A stretch of DNA of 64,000 nt from DATKFM01 sp046154965 (GTDB lineage: Bacteria > Pseudomonadota > Alphaproteobacteria > Dongiales > Dongiaceae), in assembly GCA_046154965.1 (NCBI GenBank), contig JBJXDY010000055.1, forward strand, positions 1 to 64,000, read 5' to 3'. Of the stretch, positions 33,334 to 41,532 are shown piece by piece. The notes beneath the pieces are model-generated. The model saw only the letters and a list, made by a program, of their open reading frames with translations, had not been told where the DNA came from and ran no database searches. The position numbers were made by a program, and so were the translations under genes. Positions within the stretch are counted from its first letter, which is position 1; each line of letters starts with the position of its first letter.

Positions 33334-34362
33334 TCAATGCAGGGCGCTCCCCGCCGTTCCAAGCTCCCGCGCTGGCTGGGTTTGCTGCCGCAGGGTCGCG
33401 AAGTAGGAATCGCTGCGCGCCTGCGGGTGCCGGTCATAGTAGCCGATATCCGCCAGCGCCCGATGCACCCGTGGCAGATGGTGATGGGGCAGATGCTGCA
33501 TTATGTGATGTTCGTGGTGATAGTTGAAATTGAACGGACCCAGCAGGAACTTCTCGATCAGCCAGGATGGCTGCCGCCACCAGGAGACGCCGGCGACTGT
33601 GGTGCGTGCCGCATAGATCTGGTCTTGATTGCGCGCCGTTGTCTTGAGCGCAAGCCCGGCATGTTCGCCATACATCCTCAAGCCGCTGAGGAAGCGCGAC
33701 AGCACGAACATCGGCGCCAGCCAGAACGCAAAGTAATGCCACCAGGCGCCGACCGCCCAGTAGAGGATGAAAACGCAGCTCTGCATCGCCGCCATGACGG
33801 TGAGGGCGCCGAATTCGCTCGCCGGCTTCACCGCGGCGGTGGCGGCGGTCTTGCGGCGCCAGAGATTGCGCTCGATCTTCTCGCCGAGATTGCTCAGGGC
33901 AAAGCTGCGCTTGAAGATGCGCCAGATGAGTTCGCCCGTGCTGGCTGCTGGCGGATCGAACATGTACTCGGCCCGGTCGGGATCCGACTCCCGGCCATAA
34001 AGCTGGTGATGACTCAGGTGATGCTTCTTCACGCTGTCGAAGTTCGCCAGGGCGAGGCCGCCGAACAGCACGCCGGCGACGTCATTCAGCCGATTGCTGA
34101 AGAACAATGTCCGGTGGATCGCCTCATGGATGGCGACGATCATGTGATAATGCAGCACGCCCATCAGCAGGAAAACTGGCAATCCCGCGATCAGCGGGCT
34201 CCAGGCGCCGGCCCATACGCAGGCCAAAAACCACAGCAACATGACGGCTAGCTTTGCCCAGGACTGATGGTCCATCGGCCGCAGCAGTTCCGGCCGCTCT
34301 GCCGTCAGGCCCTGGATGAACCGGACCACTTCGATCTTCCCGTCGGGAACAGCCTGCATCAT
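33334..34362 (-). CDS. Fatty-acid desaturase family membrane enzyme
   Basis: The 342-residue di-iron membrane enzyme has three histidine boxes, HEAIH (79-83), HHLSHH (114-119) and HHEHH (282-286), with TM segments between (LIAGLPVFLLMGVLHYHMIV, VGAWWHYFAFWLAPMFVLSR). Enzymes of this group desaturate or hydroxylate fatty acyl chains or carotenoids in the membrane. An AGGGGG ribosome site precedes two adjacent ATGs. It sits between the sulfotransferase (9 bp) and the adenylation gene, implying that lipid modification belongs to the same pathway. The substrate is unknown. Confidence 0.87.
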   Translation of the reverse strand: MMQAVPDGKIEVVRFIQGLTAERPELLRPMDHQSWAKLAVMLLWFLACVWAGAWSPLIAGLPVFLLMGVLHYHMIVAIHEAIHRTLFFSNRLNDVAGVLFGGLALANFDSVKKHHLSHHQLYGRESDPDRAEYMFDPPAASTGELIWRIFKRSFALSNLGEKIERNLWRRKTAATAAVKPASEFGALTVMAAMQSCVFILYWAVGAWWHYFAFWLAPMFVLSRFLSGLRMYGEHAGLALKTTARNQDQIYAARTTVAGVSWWRQPSWLIEKFLLGPFNFNYHHEHHIMQHLPHHHLPRVHRALADIGYYDRHPQARSDSYFATLRQQTQPARELGTAGSALH

Positions 34363-34371
34363 CGGCGCCCC

Positions 34372-35283
34372 CTAGCCATGGCCGATCCGTTCCGGCTGCG
34401 CGGCCTGCGCCATGAAGGGCTGCCCGTCGCCCAGCACGATCGGAGCACTGGCGAATATCTGCCCCACCGGCCTGCGATCTTCGGCGAAGACATTTTCCGC
34501 CAGGGCGCGCTGGCCGGGCGACTCCGCCGGCCTGTCATCCTCTGTCGTCGCCATGCCTCGCTCATAGCGTTGCCTCAGCCCTGCCATCACCCTTGAAGGG
34601 ACGATGCTGCCGAGGATACCCAACACCGGCTCCCGGGTCATCAGCCATTCCGCTCGCCCCATGGACCGTTCGGTGCGGCTGTTGAGGCGCAGCGCCTGCA
34701 CGCCACTGGCGGCGAAGTGGCCGGGTATGCCGATGAATTGCTCTATCGCCGTCAAAACGCGAAGCGGGTCCGCGGCGATCAGCCGGAAATCGATCAGCAG
34801 GATGTTCCGCCGGAAAGTCCGGCGGAACAGGTCGATCTGCCCAATCACGAATCCCGATCCCATTTTGACCCGCAGGCCGCGGCCGCCGCGGCTGTAGTGG
34901 AATCCCTCGACGAACTCTTCAAACGTTCCGGTGCCGGAGACGCGCCGGATGCGCGAATAGAGCGAGATCACCCAATCCACGGGATCGCGGACGATGAGGA
35001 TCGCGCGGAGTTGGGGGTCGAAGGCGATCATCCGTTCGGGGGCCAGCGGATTGACGAAGTACTCCGTGCTGGCGTCGATGCCGATTTGGCCCGGTTTCAA
35101 CCCGGCATAGAAGCGCCGGTACCAGTTCTCGCCCCGGCCGAAGTTTTGCGAGAAATAGGTCGGCTCCTTGCGCCAGGGCGCGAAGATCTGCGGATGCCGC
35201 GCCAGCCAGGCGAACAGCGTCGTCGTGCCGGCCCGGGGCATGCCCGGCAGAATCACCAGATTGCTATGATCGAGCGTCATCAT
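34372..35283 (-). CDS. Sulfotransferase (PAPS-dependent)
   Basis: The 303 residues have the 5'-phosphosulfate loop at the N-terminus (ILPGMPRAGTTTLFAWLARH, about 11-30), IGIDASTEYFVNPLAPERM, and the 3'-phosphate motif region (ILIVRDPVDWVISLYSRIRR). This fits sulfotransferases related to the Stf0 and NodH-like groups. It transfers sulfate from PAPS to a hydroxyl or amino group of a sugar or lipid. Two ATGs are adjacent (35283, 35280). It lies between the WbqC-family gene (7 bp) and the desaturase, suggesting a sulfated end product. Confidence 0.85.
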   Translation of the reverse strand: MMTLDHSNLVILPGMPRAGTTTLFAWLARHPQIFAPWRKEPTYFSQNFGRGENWYRRFYAGLKPGQIGIDASTEYFVNPLAPERMIAFDPQLRAILIVRDPVDWVISLYSRIRRVSGTGTFEEFVEGFHYSRGGRGLRVKMGSGFVIGQIDLFRRTFRRNILLIDFRLIAADPLRVLTAIEQFIGIPGHFAASGVQALRLNSRTERSMGRAEWLMTREPVLGILGSIVPSRVMAGLRQRYERGMATTEDDRPAESPGQRALAENVFAEDRRPVGQIFASAPIVLGDGQPFMAQAAQPERIGHG

Positions 35284-35290
35284 GCGCCAT

Positions 35291-36010
35291 TCAAAACTTC
35301 ATGAGGCGCCGGGCCTCCGGGCCGGTATTGAACAGGAGGTCGATGACCGAGACATAGTGGTCGAACTCGCCATAGAGCTGCGGATAGGCGGGATAACCGC
35401 TATAATCCATCCAGGCAACGGCGATGCCGGCATCGGTAAAGGCAGCCTCGTTAAGGTAGTCCCGCGCCGAAGGCCCGGAGAGATAGCTGGCTGCCTTCGC
35501 AGATTGGCAGAGAGTCAGAAGTTTCTCCGTCTTGCTGCCGGTGCTGGCATAGTCGCGCGAACGGACCAGCGGCGTGGCGATGTCCAGCTGCTTGCACAAT
35601 CCCTCGAGGAGCAATCTGTTGATGTCGCTGAGGCGCGCAAGACCGGCAGCCGCCTCGTAAAGTCCGGCAAGCGGCGACTCATAGATGTCAAAGAACGGCG
35701 CCTTCCCGTAGGAGTGCCGGATGCGCGCCCAATGCTGTTCCGCCCATGGTTCGGAAATCTCCGTCTCATCGATCAGCTGCGTCTGGCGGCCCTTATTGGC
35801 CACGGGAATTGTCAACCACTGCACCCCCTGCGCCGTCTTGATCAGATTCCGGTTGCGCCAGTCGCGTTTGGTGTATTGCACATCGTCGAGCAGGATGAAT
35901 TCATCGACAGCGGCGATCAGGTCGAAATAGCCCTTCCAGGGAATATAGTTCGATTGCACGATGGCGACGCGTTTATCCTGAGGCGCTGAAGTCGTGACGG
36001 TGCTTGACAT
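35291..36010 (-). CDS. WbqC family protein
   Basis: The 239-residue protein matches WbqC: RVAIVQSNYIPWKGYFDLIA at the start, EFILLDDVQYTKRDWRNRNL, GVQWLTIPVANKG and the C-terminal YPQLYGEFDHYVSVIDLLFN. The family occurs in O-antigen and capsule clusters, often near carrier proteins and amino-sugar genes; I do not know an agreed activity. The ATG at 36010 is used; the upstream frame has no similarity. It is the first gene of the minus-strand group WbqC, sulfotransferase, desaturase, adenylation domain, methyltransferase, oxygenase, and divergent from another methyltransferase. Confidence 0.85.
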   Translation of the reverse strand: MSSTVTTSAPQDKRVAIVQSNYIPWKGYFDLIAAVDEFILLDDVQYTKRDWRNRNLIKTAQGVQWLTIPVANKGRQTQLIDETEISEPWAEQHWARIRHSYGKAPFFDIYESPLAGLYEAAAGLARLSDINRLLLEGLCKQLDIATPLVRSRDYASTGSKTEKLLTLCQSAKAASYLSGPSARDYLNEAAFTDAGIAVAWMDYSGYPAYPQLYGEFDHYVSVIDLLFNTGPEARRLMKF

Positions 36011-36119
36011 GGCGGCGGCGGACGGCGAATCAGACGCCGGGACGATAATCCCGGGATTCGAGCCATGGCGCGGTCTTGCCTCGATTTCCGAAACGGCGAG
36101 TGGGGATCGAGGATCTTTC

Positions 36120-36737
36120 ATGGCTGAAGCCCGGAATTCGCTGCATGGTTTCCTGGTCTTCCCACGAATTTACCGGAACTTGCAAAGCCTGCTGCGCAAG
36201 GAAGGCTCCGCCGATGTTGTCATCTCGAATTACATGGGACCGCTGGCGGGCCGCCGTATTCTCGATGTCGGCTGCGGCCCGGGCACCCTGCTGCAGTTCC
36301 TGGATGAAGTCAATTATACCGGCATCGACCGCAACGAGCGCTATATCATCGAGGCCCAGGCGCGGTATGGCAGCCGCGGCCGGTTCATACTTGCCGACGT
36401 GGGCGAGGTCGCCGGCATGGGCTTCCCGCCCTTCGACATCGTGACGATGTTCGGCTTGCTGCACCACCTGGATGACGGACAGGCGGCCGGCCTGTTCGCC
36501 GCGGTGCGTCCGCTGCTGCGCGAAGGCGGCCGGGTCGTCACCGTCGATCCCTGCTTCGTCGACCGGCAGAATCCGATCGCCTGGCTGCTGGCCCGGATGG
36601 ACCGCGGCCGCAATGTCCGCCGCGCCGATGCTTACCGGGCGCTGGCGGCGGCCGCCTTTCCGAAGGTGGAGCTGCATGTACGCAGCGATCTTCTGCGGCT
36701 GCCCTACGACCACGCCATCATGGTCTGCTCGGCCTGA
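36120..36737 (+). CDS. SAM-dependent methyltransferase (small)
   Basis: The 205-residue class I methyltransferase has GRRILDVGCGPGTLLQFLDE (motif I), YTGIDRNERYIIEAQARYGS, and FDIVTMFGLLHHLDDGQAAG. A CGAGGA site places the start at the ATG at 36120; the longer frame from 35994 overlaps WbqC. It is divergent from the WbqC operon and followed by purN after 13 bp. The acceptor is unknown. It marks the end of the glycan cluster. Confidence 0.83.
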   Translation: MAEARNSLHGFLVFPRIYRNLQSLLRKEGSADVVISNYMGPLAGRRILDVGCGPGTLLQFLDEVNYTGIDRNERYIIEAQARYGSRGRFILADVGEVAGMGFPPFDIVTMFGLLHHLDDGQAAGLFAAVRPLLREGGRVVTVDPCFVDRQNPIAWLLARMDRGRNVRRADAYRALAAAAFPKVELHVRSDLLRLPYDHAIMVCSA

Positions 36738-36750
36738 GGCGGACGATCTG

Positions 36751-37413
36751 ATGAACAGCCCAAGATCCCGATTGCGCGTCGCCATCCTCATTTCCGGGCG
36801 CGGCTCCAACATGCAGGCGCTGATTGAGGATTGCGCGCAGGCAGGCAGCCCGGCCGAGATCGCGCTGGTCATTTCCAACAAGGCCGAGGCCAGCGGATTG
36901 GCGCAGGCTAGCGCGGCGGGAATTGCCACTGATATCGTCTCGCATCATGCCTTTGTGGATCGTGCCGCGTTCGAAGCAGAAATCGATACCAAGCTTCGCG
37001 CGGCCGGGATTCAACTCGTCTGCCTGGCGGGCTTCATGCGCATCCTCAGTGACAAATTCGTCGCCGCCTGGCGCGACCGGATGATCAATATCCATCCGTC
37101 GCTGCTGCCGTCATTCAGGGGGTTGGACACCCACGCCCGGGCGCTGGCGGCCGGGGTCCGGCTCCATGGCTGTACCGTGCATTTTGTCCGGCCGGAGATG
37201 GACACCGGCCCGATCATCGTCCAGGCGGCCGTACCCATCGACTCAGCCGACACGCCGGATAGCCTGGCGGCCCGCGTACTGGCGGCGGAGCACCGGATCT
37301 ACCCGCTGGCCCTGCGCTGGATCGCCGAAGGCCGCGTGCGCGTGAAGAATGAACGCGCCATCGTCGACGGCGCCGCGGCGCCTGTGGACCTGTTGATTAG
37401 TCCCCGGGCTTAG
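36751..37413 (+). CDS. purN: Phosphoribosylglycinamide formyltransferase (PurN)
   Basis: The 220-residue enzyme has the RVAILISGRGSNMQALIEDC start, NIHPSLLPSFRGLDTH with Asn113 and His115, and Asp151 in FVRPEMDTGPIIVQ: the GAR transformylase triad. It uses 10-formyl-THF to formylate GAR in purine synthesis. Usually it follows purM; here it stands after a methyltransferase gene with only 13 bp, without purM. It could be the housekeeping copy in a rearranged location. A sugar formyltransferase is unlikely, since the length and C-terminus are those of PurN. Confidence 0.92.
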   Translation: MNSPRSRLRVAILISGRGSNMQALIEDCAQAGSPAEIALVISNKAEASGLAQASAAGIATDIVSHHAFVDRAAFEAEIDTKLRAAGIQLVCLAGFMRILSDKFVAAWRDRMINIHPSLLPSFRGLDTHARALAAGVRLHGCTVHFVRPEMDTGPIIVQAAVPIDSADTPDSLAARVLAAEHRIYPLALRWIAEGRVRVKNERAIVDGAAAPVDLLISPRA

Positions 37414-37419
37414 CGCCGA

Positions 37420-38313
37420 TCAGTTGAAGGTGTCGCAGGCCTTCGGATCGCCGGACCGGAAGCCCTTGTTGAACCACTCCATGCGCTGCTGCGAGCTGCC
37501 GTGGGTAAAGGTTTCCGGCCTCACATGGCCCTGGGTCTGCTGCTGAATGGCGTCGTCGCCGACCGCGCCGGCGGCATTGATGGCTTCCTCGATGTCACCG
37601 GGCTCGATCATCTGCGTGTCGCTGTTCACGTGATGCGCCCAGATGCCGGCGAAGCAGTCGGCCTGCAGCTCGATCTGCACGGAAACCGAGTTCCACTCGA
37701 CCTCGCTCATCTGCTCGCGCATCGCCTGGGTTTCTCTCATCACGCCGATCTCGTTCTGCACGTGATGGCCGACTTCATGGGCGATGACATAGGCTTGTGC
37801 GAAATCGCCGGGTGCATTGAGCTGCCGGGTCAATTGCTGCAGGAAGTCCAGGTCGACATAGAGCTTGCTGTCGCCGGGGCAGTAGAACGGCCCGACCGCT
37901 GATTGCGCATAGCCGCAGGCGGACTGGGCCCCGCCGCTGAACAACACCAGGGTCGGCTCCCGGTAGTCCTTTCCCGACTGCTGGAAGATGCCGCTCCAGA
38001 CATCCTCGGTGCTTGCCAGCACCGCCGCTGAGAATTCCTTCAGCTCGTCGTCGCTGCCGCTCCGGATCATGGAGTCGTTGCCGGGCTGATAGGTCGTACC
38101 TCCGAGATTGCCCTGCAGGAGCTGGCTCGGATCGAAGCCGAAGATCAGCGCCAGGACGACAATGACGATCAGGCCCAGCCCGCCGATTCCGCCGGCCCGG
38201 CGGCCGCCGCCCATGGGCATGCGGGGCATTCCTCCACCCAAGCCGCCGCCGAACCCGCCGCTGCCGCGCCGGTCCTCGACATTCTGGCTCCGTCTGCCCA
38301 TTCGCCAACGCAT
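37420..38313 (-). CDS. Neutral zinc metallopeptidase (YpfJ family)
   Basis: The 297-residue protein has a glycine-rich basic N-terminus, a TM segment at about 44-59 (GLGLIVIVVLALIFGF), and a periplasmic domain with HEVGH (179-183, AYVIAHEVGHHVQNEIG) and the third ligand region VQIELQADCFAGIWAHH. This matches the YpfJ/DUF neutral zinc metallopeptidase family, of unknown substrate. It starts at an ATG with AGAGGAG upstream. Convergent with purN (6 bp between stops). A small lipoprotein gene lies upstream on the same strand, 97 bp away. Confidence 0.9.
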   Translation of the reverse strand: MRWRMGRRSQNVEDRRGSGGFGGGLGGGMPRMPMGGGRRAGGIGGLGLIVIVVLALIFGFDPSQLLQGNLGGTTYQPGNDSMIRSGSDDELKEFSAAVLASTEDVWSGIFQQSGKDYREPTLVLFSGGAQSACGYAQSAVGPFYCPGDSKLYVDLDFLQQLTRQLNAPGDFAQAYVIAHEVGHHVQNEIGVMRETQAMREQMSEVEWNSVSVQIELQADCFAGIWAHHVNSDTQMIEPGDIEEAINAAGAVGDDAIQQQTQGHVRPETFTHGSSQQRMEWFNKGFRSGDPKACDTFN

Positions 38314-38410
38314 CGCGCTACTCCTCTGTCAGGCGATCTCACGTCCGAAGATCGCGCAGGCCGTCGGCGCGGGTCAATGTCCGAGTTTCGAGTCCGGCTG
38401 CCGGACGGGA

Positions 38411-38656
38411 TCAAGGCAACGAGGTTGGCGGCAGGAATCCGGGGACCGATTGCCCGCTGTTCCGCAGGTTGTAAAGGCGCTGGGCATCTTCCCGTTCCAG
38501 CTTCTTTTTGCAGGCTTCGTACTCGGGGCTGCCTTTTTCCCCCGCTGACGCGCAACGCTCGGTATCGAACAGGTACTTCTTGCCGGCGGGTCTCTCCGCT
38601 GGTTCGGTGCAGCCGGCGATCGATAACCCCAGGCATAACAGTGCAATGGCACGCAT
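38411..38656 (-). CDS. Small lipoprotein
   Basis: The 81-residue protein begins MRAIALLCLGLSIAGC, a lipobox LSIAGC with the lipidated Cys16. The mature part is short, charged and helical (PEYEACKKKLEREDAQRLYN), then proline-rich at the end. A GGGAGGG site precedes the ATG at 38656. I recognise no family. It lies upstream of the YpfJ gene on the same strand and may be in the same transcript. Confidence 0.75.
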   Translation of the reverse strand: MRAIALLCLGLSIAGCTEPAERPAGKKYLFDTERCASAGEKGSPEYEACKKKLEREDAQRLYNLRNSGQSVPGFLPPTSLP

Positions 38657-38893
38657 GGCCGATTCCCTCCCAATACAACCTTTGGAAACAGACCCTGGCC
38701 CGCAATACTACCCCCGGTGCCATTCTACGATGTTGGCGGCCGCCCGCAACATCGATGCGCAAAGGTACTACGGCGCAAGATTTCGCTTTCCCGGCGGTCA
38801 AAAGCTTCGTTCAATGCCGGTGAAAGACGGCCGCCCGGAACTCGCGCGACGCGGTCCGGAGAAGAAAGTCAGAGGAAGCGTCAGGGGAGCTCC

Positions 38894-40333
38894 ATGGCCA
38901 ACAAGCTTGAGGGATTGACCGACATCTATGCCTTCTTCCGCCGAAACCAGACGCCAATCTATTTCCTGTCGCCGACGCCGTTCAATCTGCTGGGTCTGGA
39001 CCGCTGGGTGAATGGCTTCGAGTATCTCAACTTTTTCGACTCCTTCGACAACCAGCATCCGAAGATCCTGGTGCCACGGGAGCATGGCCCCCACGAGTTC
39101 CGCTCCATCGAGGATGTGAATAACTACTTGCTGCGGCACAAGGAGGTGCTCAATCACATCCGCGGCCGCGGCGGCAAAATGCTGCTGGTGATGTTCGACG
39201 AGGAGACGGAGGCGCTGGCCAAGAAGGCCGGCGTCGACATCGCGCTGCCGCCGGCCAAGCTGCGCATCCACCTGGATTCGAAGATCATCACCACCCAGCT
39301 CGGCAACGATGCCGGCATCGCCAGCGTGCCCAATGTGCTGGGCCGCGCGAAGAGCTACGAAGAACTGAAACAGCTCGCCGCCAAGGCGAACCTGGGCAGC
39401 GACCTCGTCGTGCAGACGCCTTATGGCGATTCCGGCCGCACCACCTTCTTCGTCTCCGGCGAGGGGGACTGGAAGAAGAATGCCGATGTGCTGGCCAAGG
39501 AAGAGCTCAAGGTGATGAAGCGCATCAATCACCTGCCTGGCACTGTGGAGGGCGTGGCCACCCGCCACGGCACGCTGGTGGGGCCGGTCATGACCGACAT
39601 CACCGGCTTCGGCGAGCTGACGCCTTATAAAGGCGGCTGGTGCGGCAACGACGCCTTCACCCACGGTATGGAGAAGGAGCGCGCCGACGTCCGCCGCATG
39701 GCGCAGAAGCTCGGCGACCGGTTGTACAAGGAGGGCTATCGCGGCGCCTTCTGCATGGACTTCCTGATCGATACCGACACCCGCGAAGTCTATCTCGGCG
39801 AGCTCAATCCGCGCATCAGCGGCGCCAGCCCGATGACCCATCTGGTCACCTCCACCTATGGCGGCGTGCCGATCTTCCTGTTCCATCTCCTGGAATTCAT
39901 GGATGTGGATTACGAAATCGACCTGGAGAAGATCCAGGCGCGCTGGCAGGACTATGACGAGTGGAACCAGCTGATCCTGAAGTGGCCGGGCGACGATGTG
40001 GAGATTATCAGCAAGGCGCCGGCCTCCGGCATCTGGCGCATGGACGAACAGGGAAAGATCGCCTTCGTTCGCCGCACTCTCGATTGGACCAACGTCACCG
40101 GCGAGAACGAGGCCTTCTACATGCGAGTCTACACCGCCGGCGATTACCGTTATCACGGCGCCGATATGGGCATCCTGGTGGCCCGCGGCCGCATGCAGAC
40201 CGACGACCGCAAGCTCCATGAGCGGGCCAAGCGCTGGGCCGCCGGCATCAACGGCCAGTTCCAGTGCGTGCCCGTGGCGCCGGAAGTCCCGGTGCACATC
40301 CCCGATCCGGCGACGACGCATAAGATGTATTGA
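38894..40333 (+). CDS. ATP-grasp enzyme (biotin carboxylase-like)
   Basis: The 479-residue protein has ATP-grasp elements: KLRIHLDSKIITTQLGNDAG, a flexible loop with DLVVQTPYGDSGRTTFF, and the metal-binding GELNPRISGASPMTHLVTST. The N-terminal part is unusual (DIYAFFRRNQTPIYFLSPTP). ATP-grasp enzymes join a carboxylate to an amine or thiol through an acyl phosphate. No biotin carrier or carboxyltransferase is nearby, so a true biotin carboxylase role is unlikely. GGGGAGC is upstream of the ATG. Convergent with a nitrilase gene across a strong hairpin. The substrate is unknown. Confidence 0.78.
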   Translation: MANKLEGLTDIYAFFRRNQTPIYFLSPTPFNLLGLDRWVNGFEYLNFFDSFDNQHPKILVPREHGPHEFRSIEDVNNYLLRHKEVLNHIRGRGGKMLLVMFDEETEALAKKAGVDIALPPAKLRIHLDSKIITTQLGNDAGIASVPNVLGRAKSYEELKQLAAKANLGSDLVVQTPYGDSGRTTFFVSGEGDWKKNADVLAKEELKVMKRINHLPGTVEGVATRHGTLVGPVMTDITGFGELTPYKGGWCGNDAFTHGMEKERADVRRMAQKLGDRLYKEGYRGAFCMDFLIDTDTREVYLGELNPRISGASPMTHLVTSTYGGVPIFLFHLLEFMDVDYEIDLEKIQARWQDYDEWNQLILKWPGDDVEIISKAPASGIWRMDEQGKIAFVRRTLDWTNVTGENEAFYMRVYTAGDYRYHGADMGILVARGRMQTDDRKLHERAKRWAAGINGQFQCVPVAPEVPVHIPDPATTHKMY

Positions 40334-40350
40334 TCCCTGCGGAAATGCAA

Positions 40351-40372
40351 AGGGCGGCCCTGGGGCCGCCCT
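40351..40372. terminator. Convergent transcription terminator hairpin
   Basis: AGGGCGGCCC at 40351-40360 pairs perfectly with GGGCCGCCCT at 40363-40372 across a two-base spacer. The hairpin lies between the ends of the ATP-grasp gene and the nitrilase gene. T-rich flanks are weak on both strands (CATTT; GCATTT), so it probably serves both directions. Confidence 0.7.
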
Positions 40373-40398
40373 CGTCATTTGCTCTCCGTGGCGGGGGC

Positions 40399-41298
40399 TT
40401 AGCCCTGCTTGCGGTTCTTCTTCGTCCAGGACGATACGAGATTGGGCGTATCCCGCTGCGGCGCCTGGACCGGACCGAGGGAGTCGAGATAGGCGCTGTC
40501 GAAGATCTTGCGGTTATAAACAGGGAAATCGATCGGCCGGTCGCGGAAGCTCTTGGTCATCTGGCCCAGGCCGCGCAGGCCGTTCTTGCGCTGGCGGCGC
40601 ACCTGCTCCAGATCGATCTCGATGGGGATGAACTGCTCCAGCGTGTCGGCCTTGTGGAGGAAACGGCCCGCCGGATCGATGACGCAGGACTGGCCGTTGC
40701 CGCCGGCGCCCAGGCCGTTCACGTCGAACATGAAGCACTGGAACATAGCGGCCGTGGCATGGGCGATGGCGATATCCACGTCGCGGTCGATGGTGAAGGT
40801 GAGCACGGGATGCAGGATCACTTCGGCACCCATGGCTGTCACCGTGCGCGCCGTTTCCGGGAACCAGATGTCGTAGCAGTTCAGCACCGCGAAGCGGCCG
40901 ACGCCGTCGATGTCGAACACCAGGAACTCGGTGCCGGGCGTGACGCCCTGTTCCATCGGCGTGAACGGGAACATCTTGCGGTAGCGGCCGATGACCTCGC
41001 CCTGGGGGTTGATCACCGAGGTGGTGTTGTAGATCGCGCCGTCCTTGCGCTCATACATTGAGCCATTGACCAGCCAGACGCCGTGGCGCGCCGCCATTTC
41101 CTGGAACGCCTCTTCCGAAGCGCCGGGCAGGGGCTGGGCGTGCTGCAGCATCGGGCCAAAACAAGCCAGCTCGCTGAACATCACCATCTGCACCCAGGGA
41201 TAGAGATGCATCAGCAGATCCAGCCGATGCCCCATGGCCGCGATGTTGTTCTGGGTGGTGACGTGCATCTGCACGCCGGCAATCGCAAAAGGCGTCAT
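40399..41298 (-). CDS. Carbon-nitrogen hydrolase (nitrilase superfamily)
   Basis: The 299 residues contain the Glu-Lys-Cys triad: Glu43 (MVMFSELACFGP), Lys108 (GRYRKMFPFTPMEQG) and Cys141 (FAVLNCYDIWFPETART). This superfamily hydrolyses nitriles, amides and carbamoyl amines; YRKMFPF and LNCYDIWFPE are most like the aliphatic amidase/N-carbamoyl hydrolase groups. Convergent with the ATP-grasp gene. A 16-bp palindrome lies about 105 bp upstream, possibly its operator. The substrate is unknown. Confidence 0.87.
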   Translation of the reverse strand: MTPFAIAGVQMHVTTQNNIAAMGHRLDLLMHLYPWVQMVMFSELACFGPMLQHAQPLPGASEEAFQEMAARHGVWLVNGSMYERKDGAIYNTTSVINPQGEVIGRYRKMFPFTPMEQGVTPGTEFLVFDIDGVGRFAVLNCYDIWFPETARTVTAMGAEVILHPVLTFTIDRDVDIAIAHATAAMFQCFMFDVNGLGAGGNGQSCVIDPAGRFLHKADTLEQFIPIEIDLEQVRRQRKNGLRGLGQMTKSFRDRPIDFPVYNRKIFDSAYLDSLGPVQAPQRDTPNLVSSWTKKNRKQG

Positions 41299-41403
41299 GA
41301 ACGGTCTTCACTCCAAGGTTCCGCCGGGCATGGCCGCCGCCCGCCCGGTGCGCGATTCGCTCGAATTTACCTTTCCGCCGGTCCCCGCTCCACGGGGTAT
41401 ATT

Positions 41404-41419
41404 CGTTTGAACTCAAACG
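41404..41419. promoter_or_regulatory. 16-bp perfect palindrome, possible operator
   Basis: CGTTTGA at 41404-41410 and TCAAACG at 41413-41419 form a perfect inverted repeat with a two-base centre. It lies upstream of the nitrilase gene and downstream of the class IV aminotransferase gene. Its size and symmetry suit a dimeric repressor such as a LacI- or GntR-type protein. No matching regulator is next to it. Confidence 0.4.
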
Positions 41420-41430
41420 CTTGACGGAAA

Positions 41431-41453
41431 AGGGCGGGCCGCAGTTGCGGCCC
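41431..41453 (-). terminator. Probable terminator of the class IV aminotransferase gene
   Basis: GGGCCGC (41436-41442) and GCGGCCC (41447-41453) form a hairpin with a four-base loop. Read on the minus strand it is followed by GCCCTTTT, a short T-run. It lies about 80 bp past the stop of the aminotransferase gene on that strand. Confidence 0.5.
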
Positions 41454-41532
41454 TTTGCACCGTCCCAGGCTAAAGACCTGGCATTAAACGGCGATTAACG
41501 CTTGCCGTGGCCAAGGCCACAGCTGCCGGCCC

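Noticed and set aside
38392..38406. Terminator hairpin GTCCGGC-T-GCCGGAC after the lipoprotein gene
   Set aside because: The loop is too short and no T-run follows on either strand.
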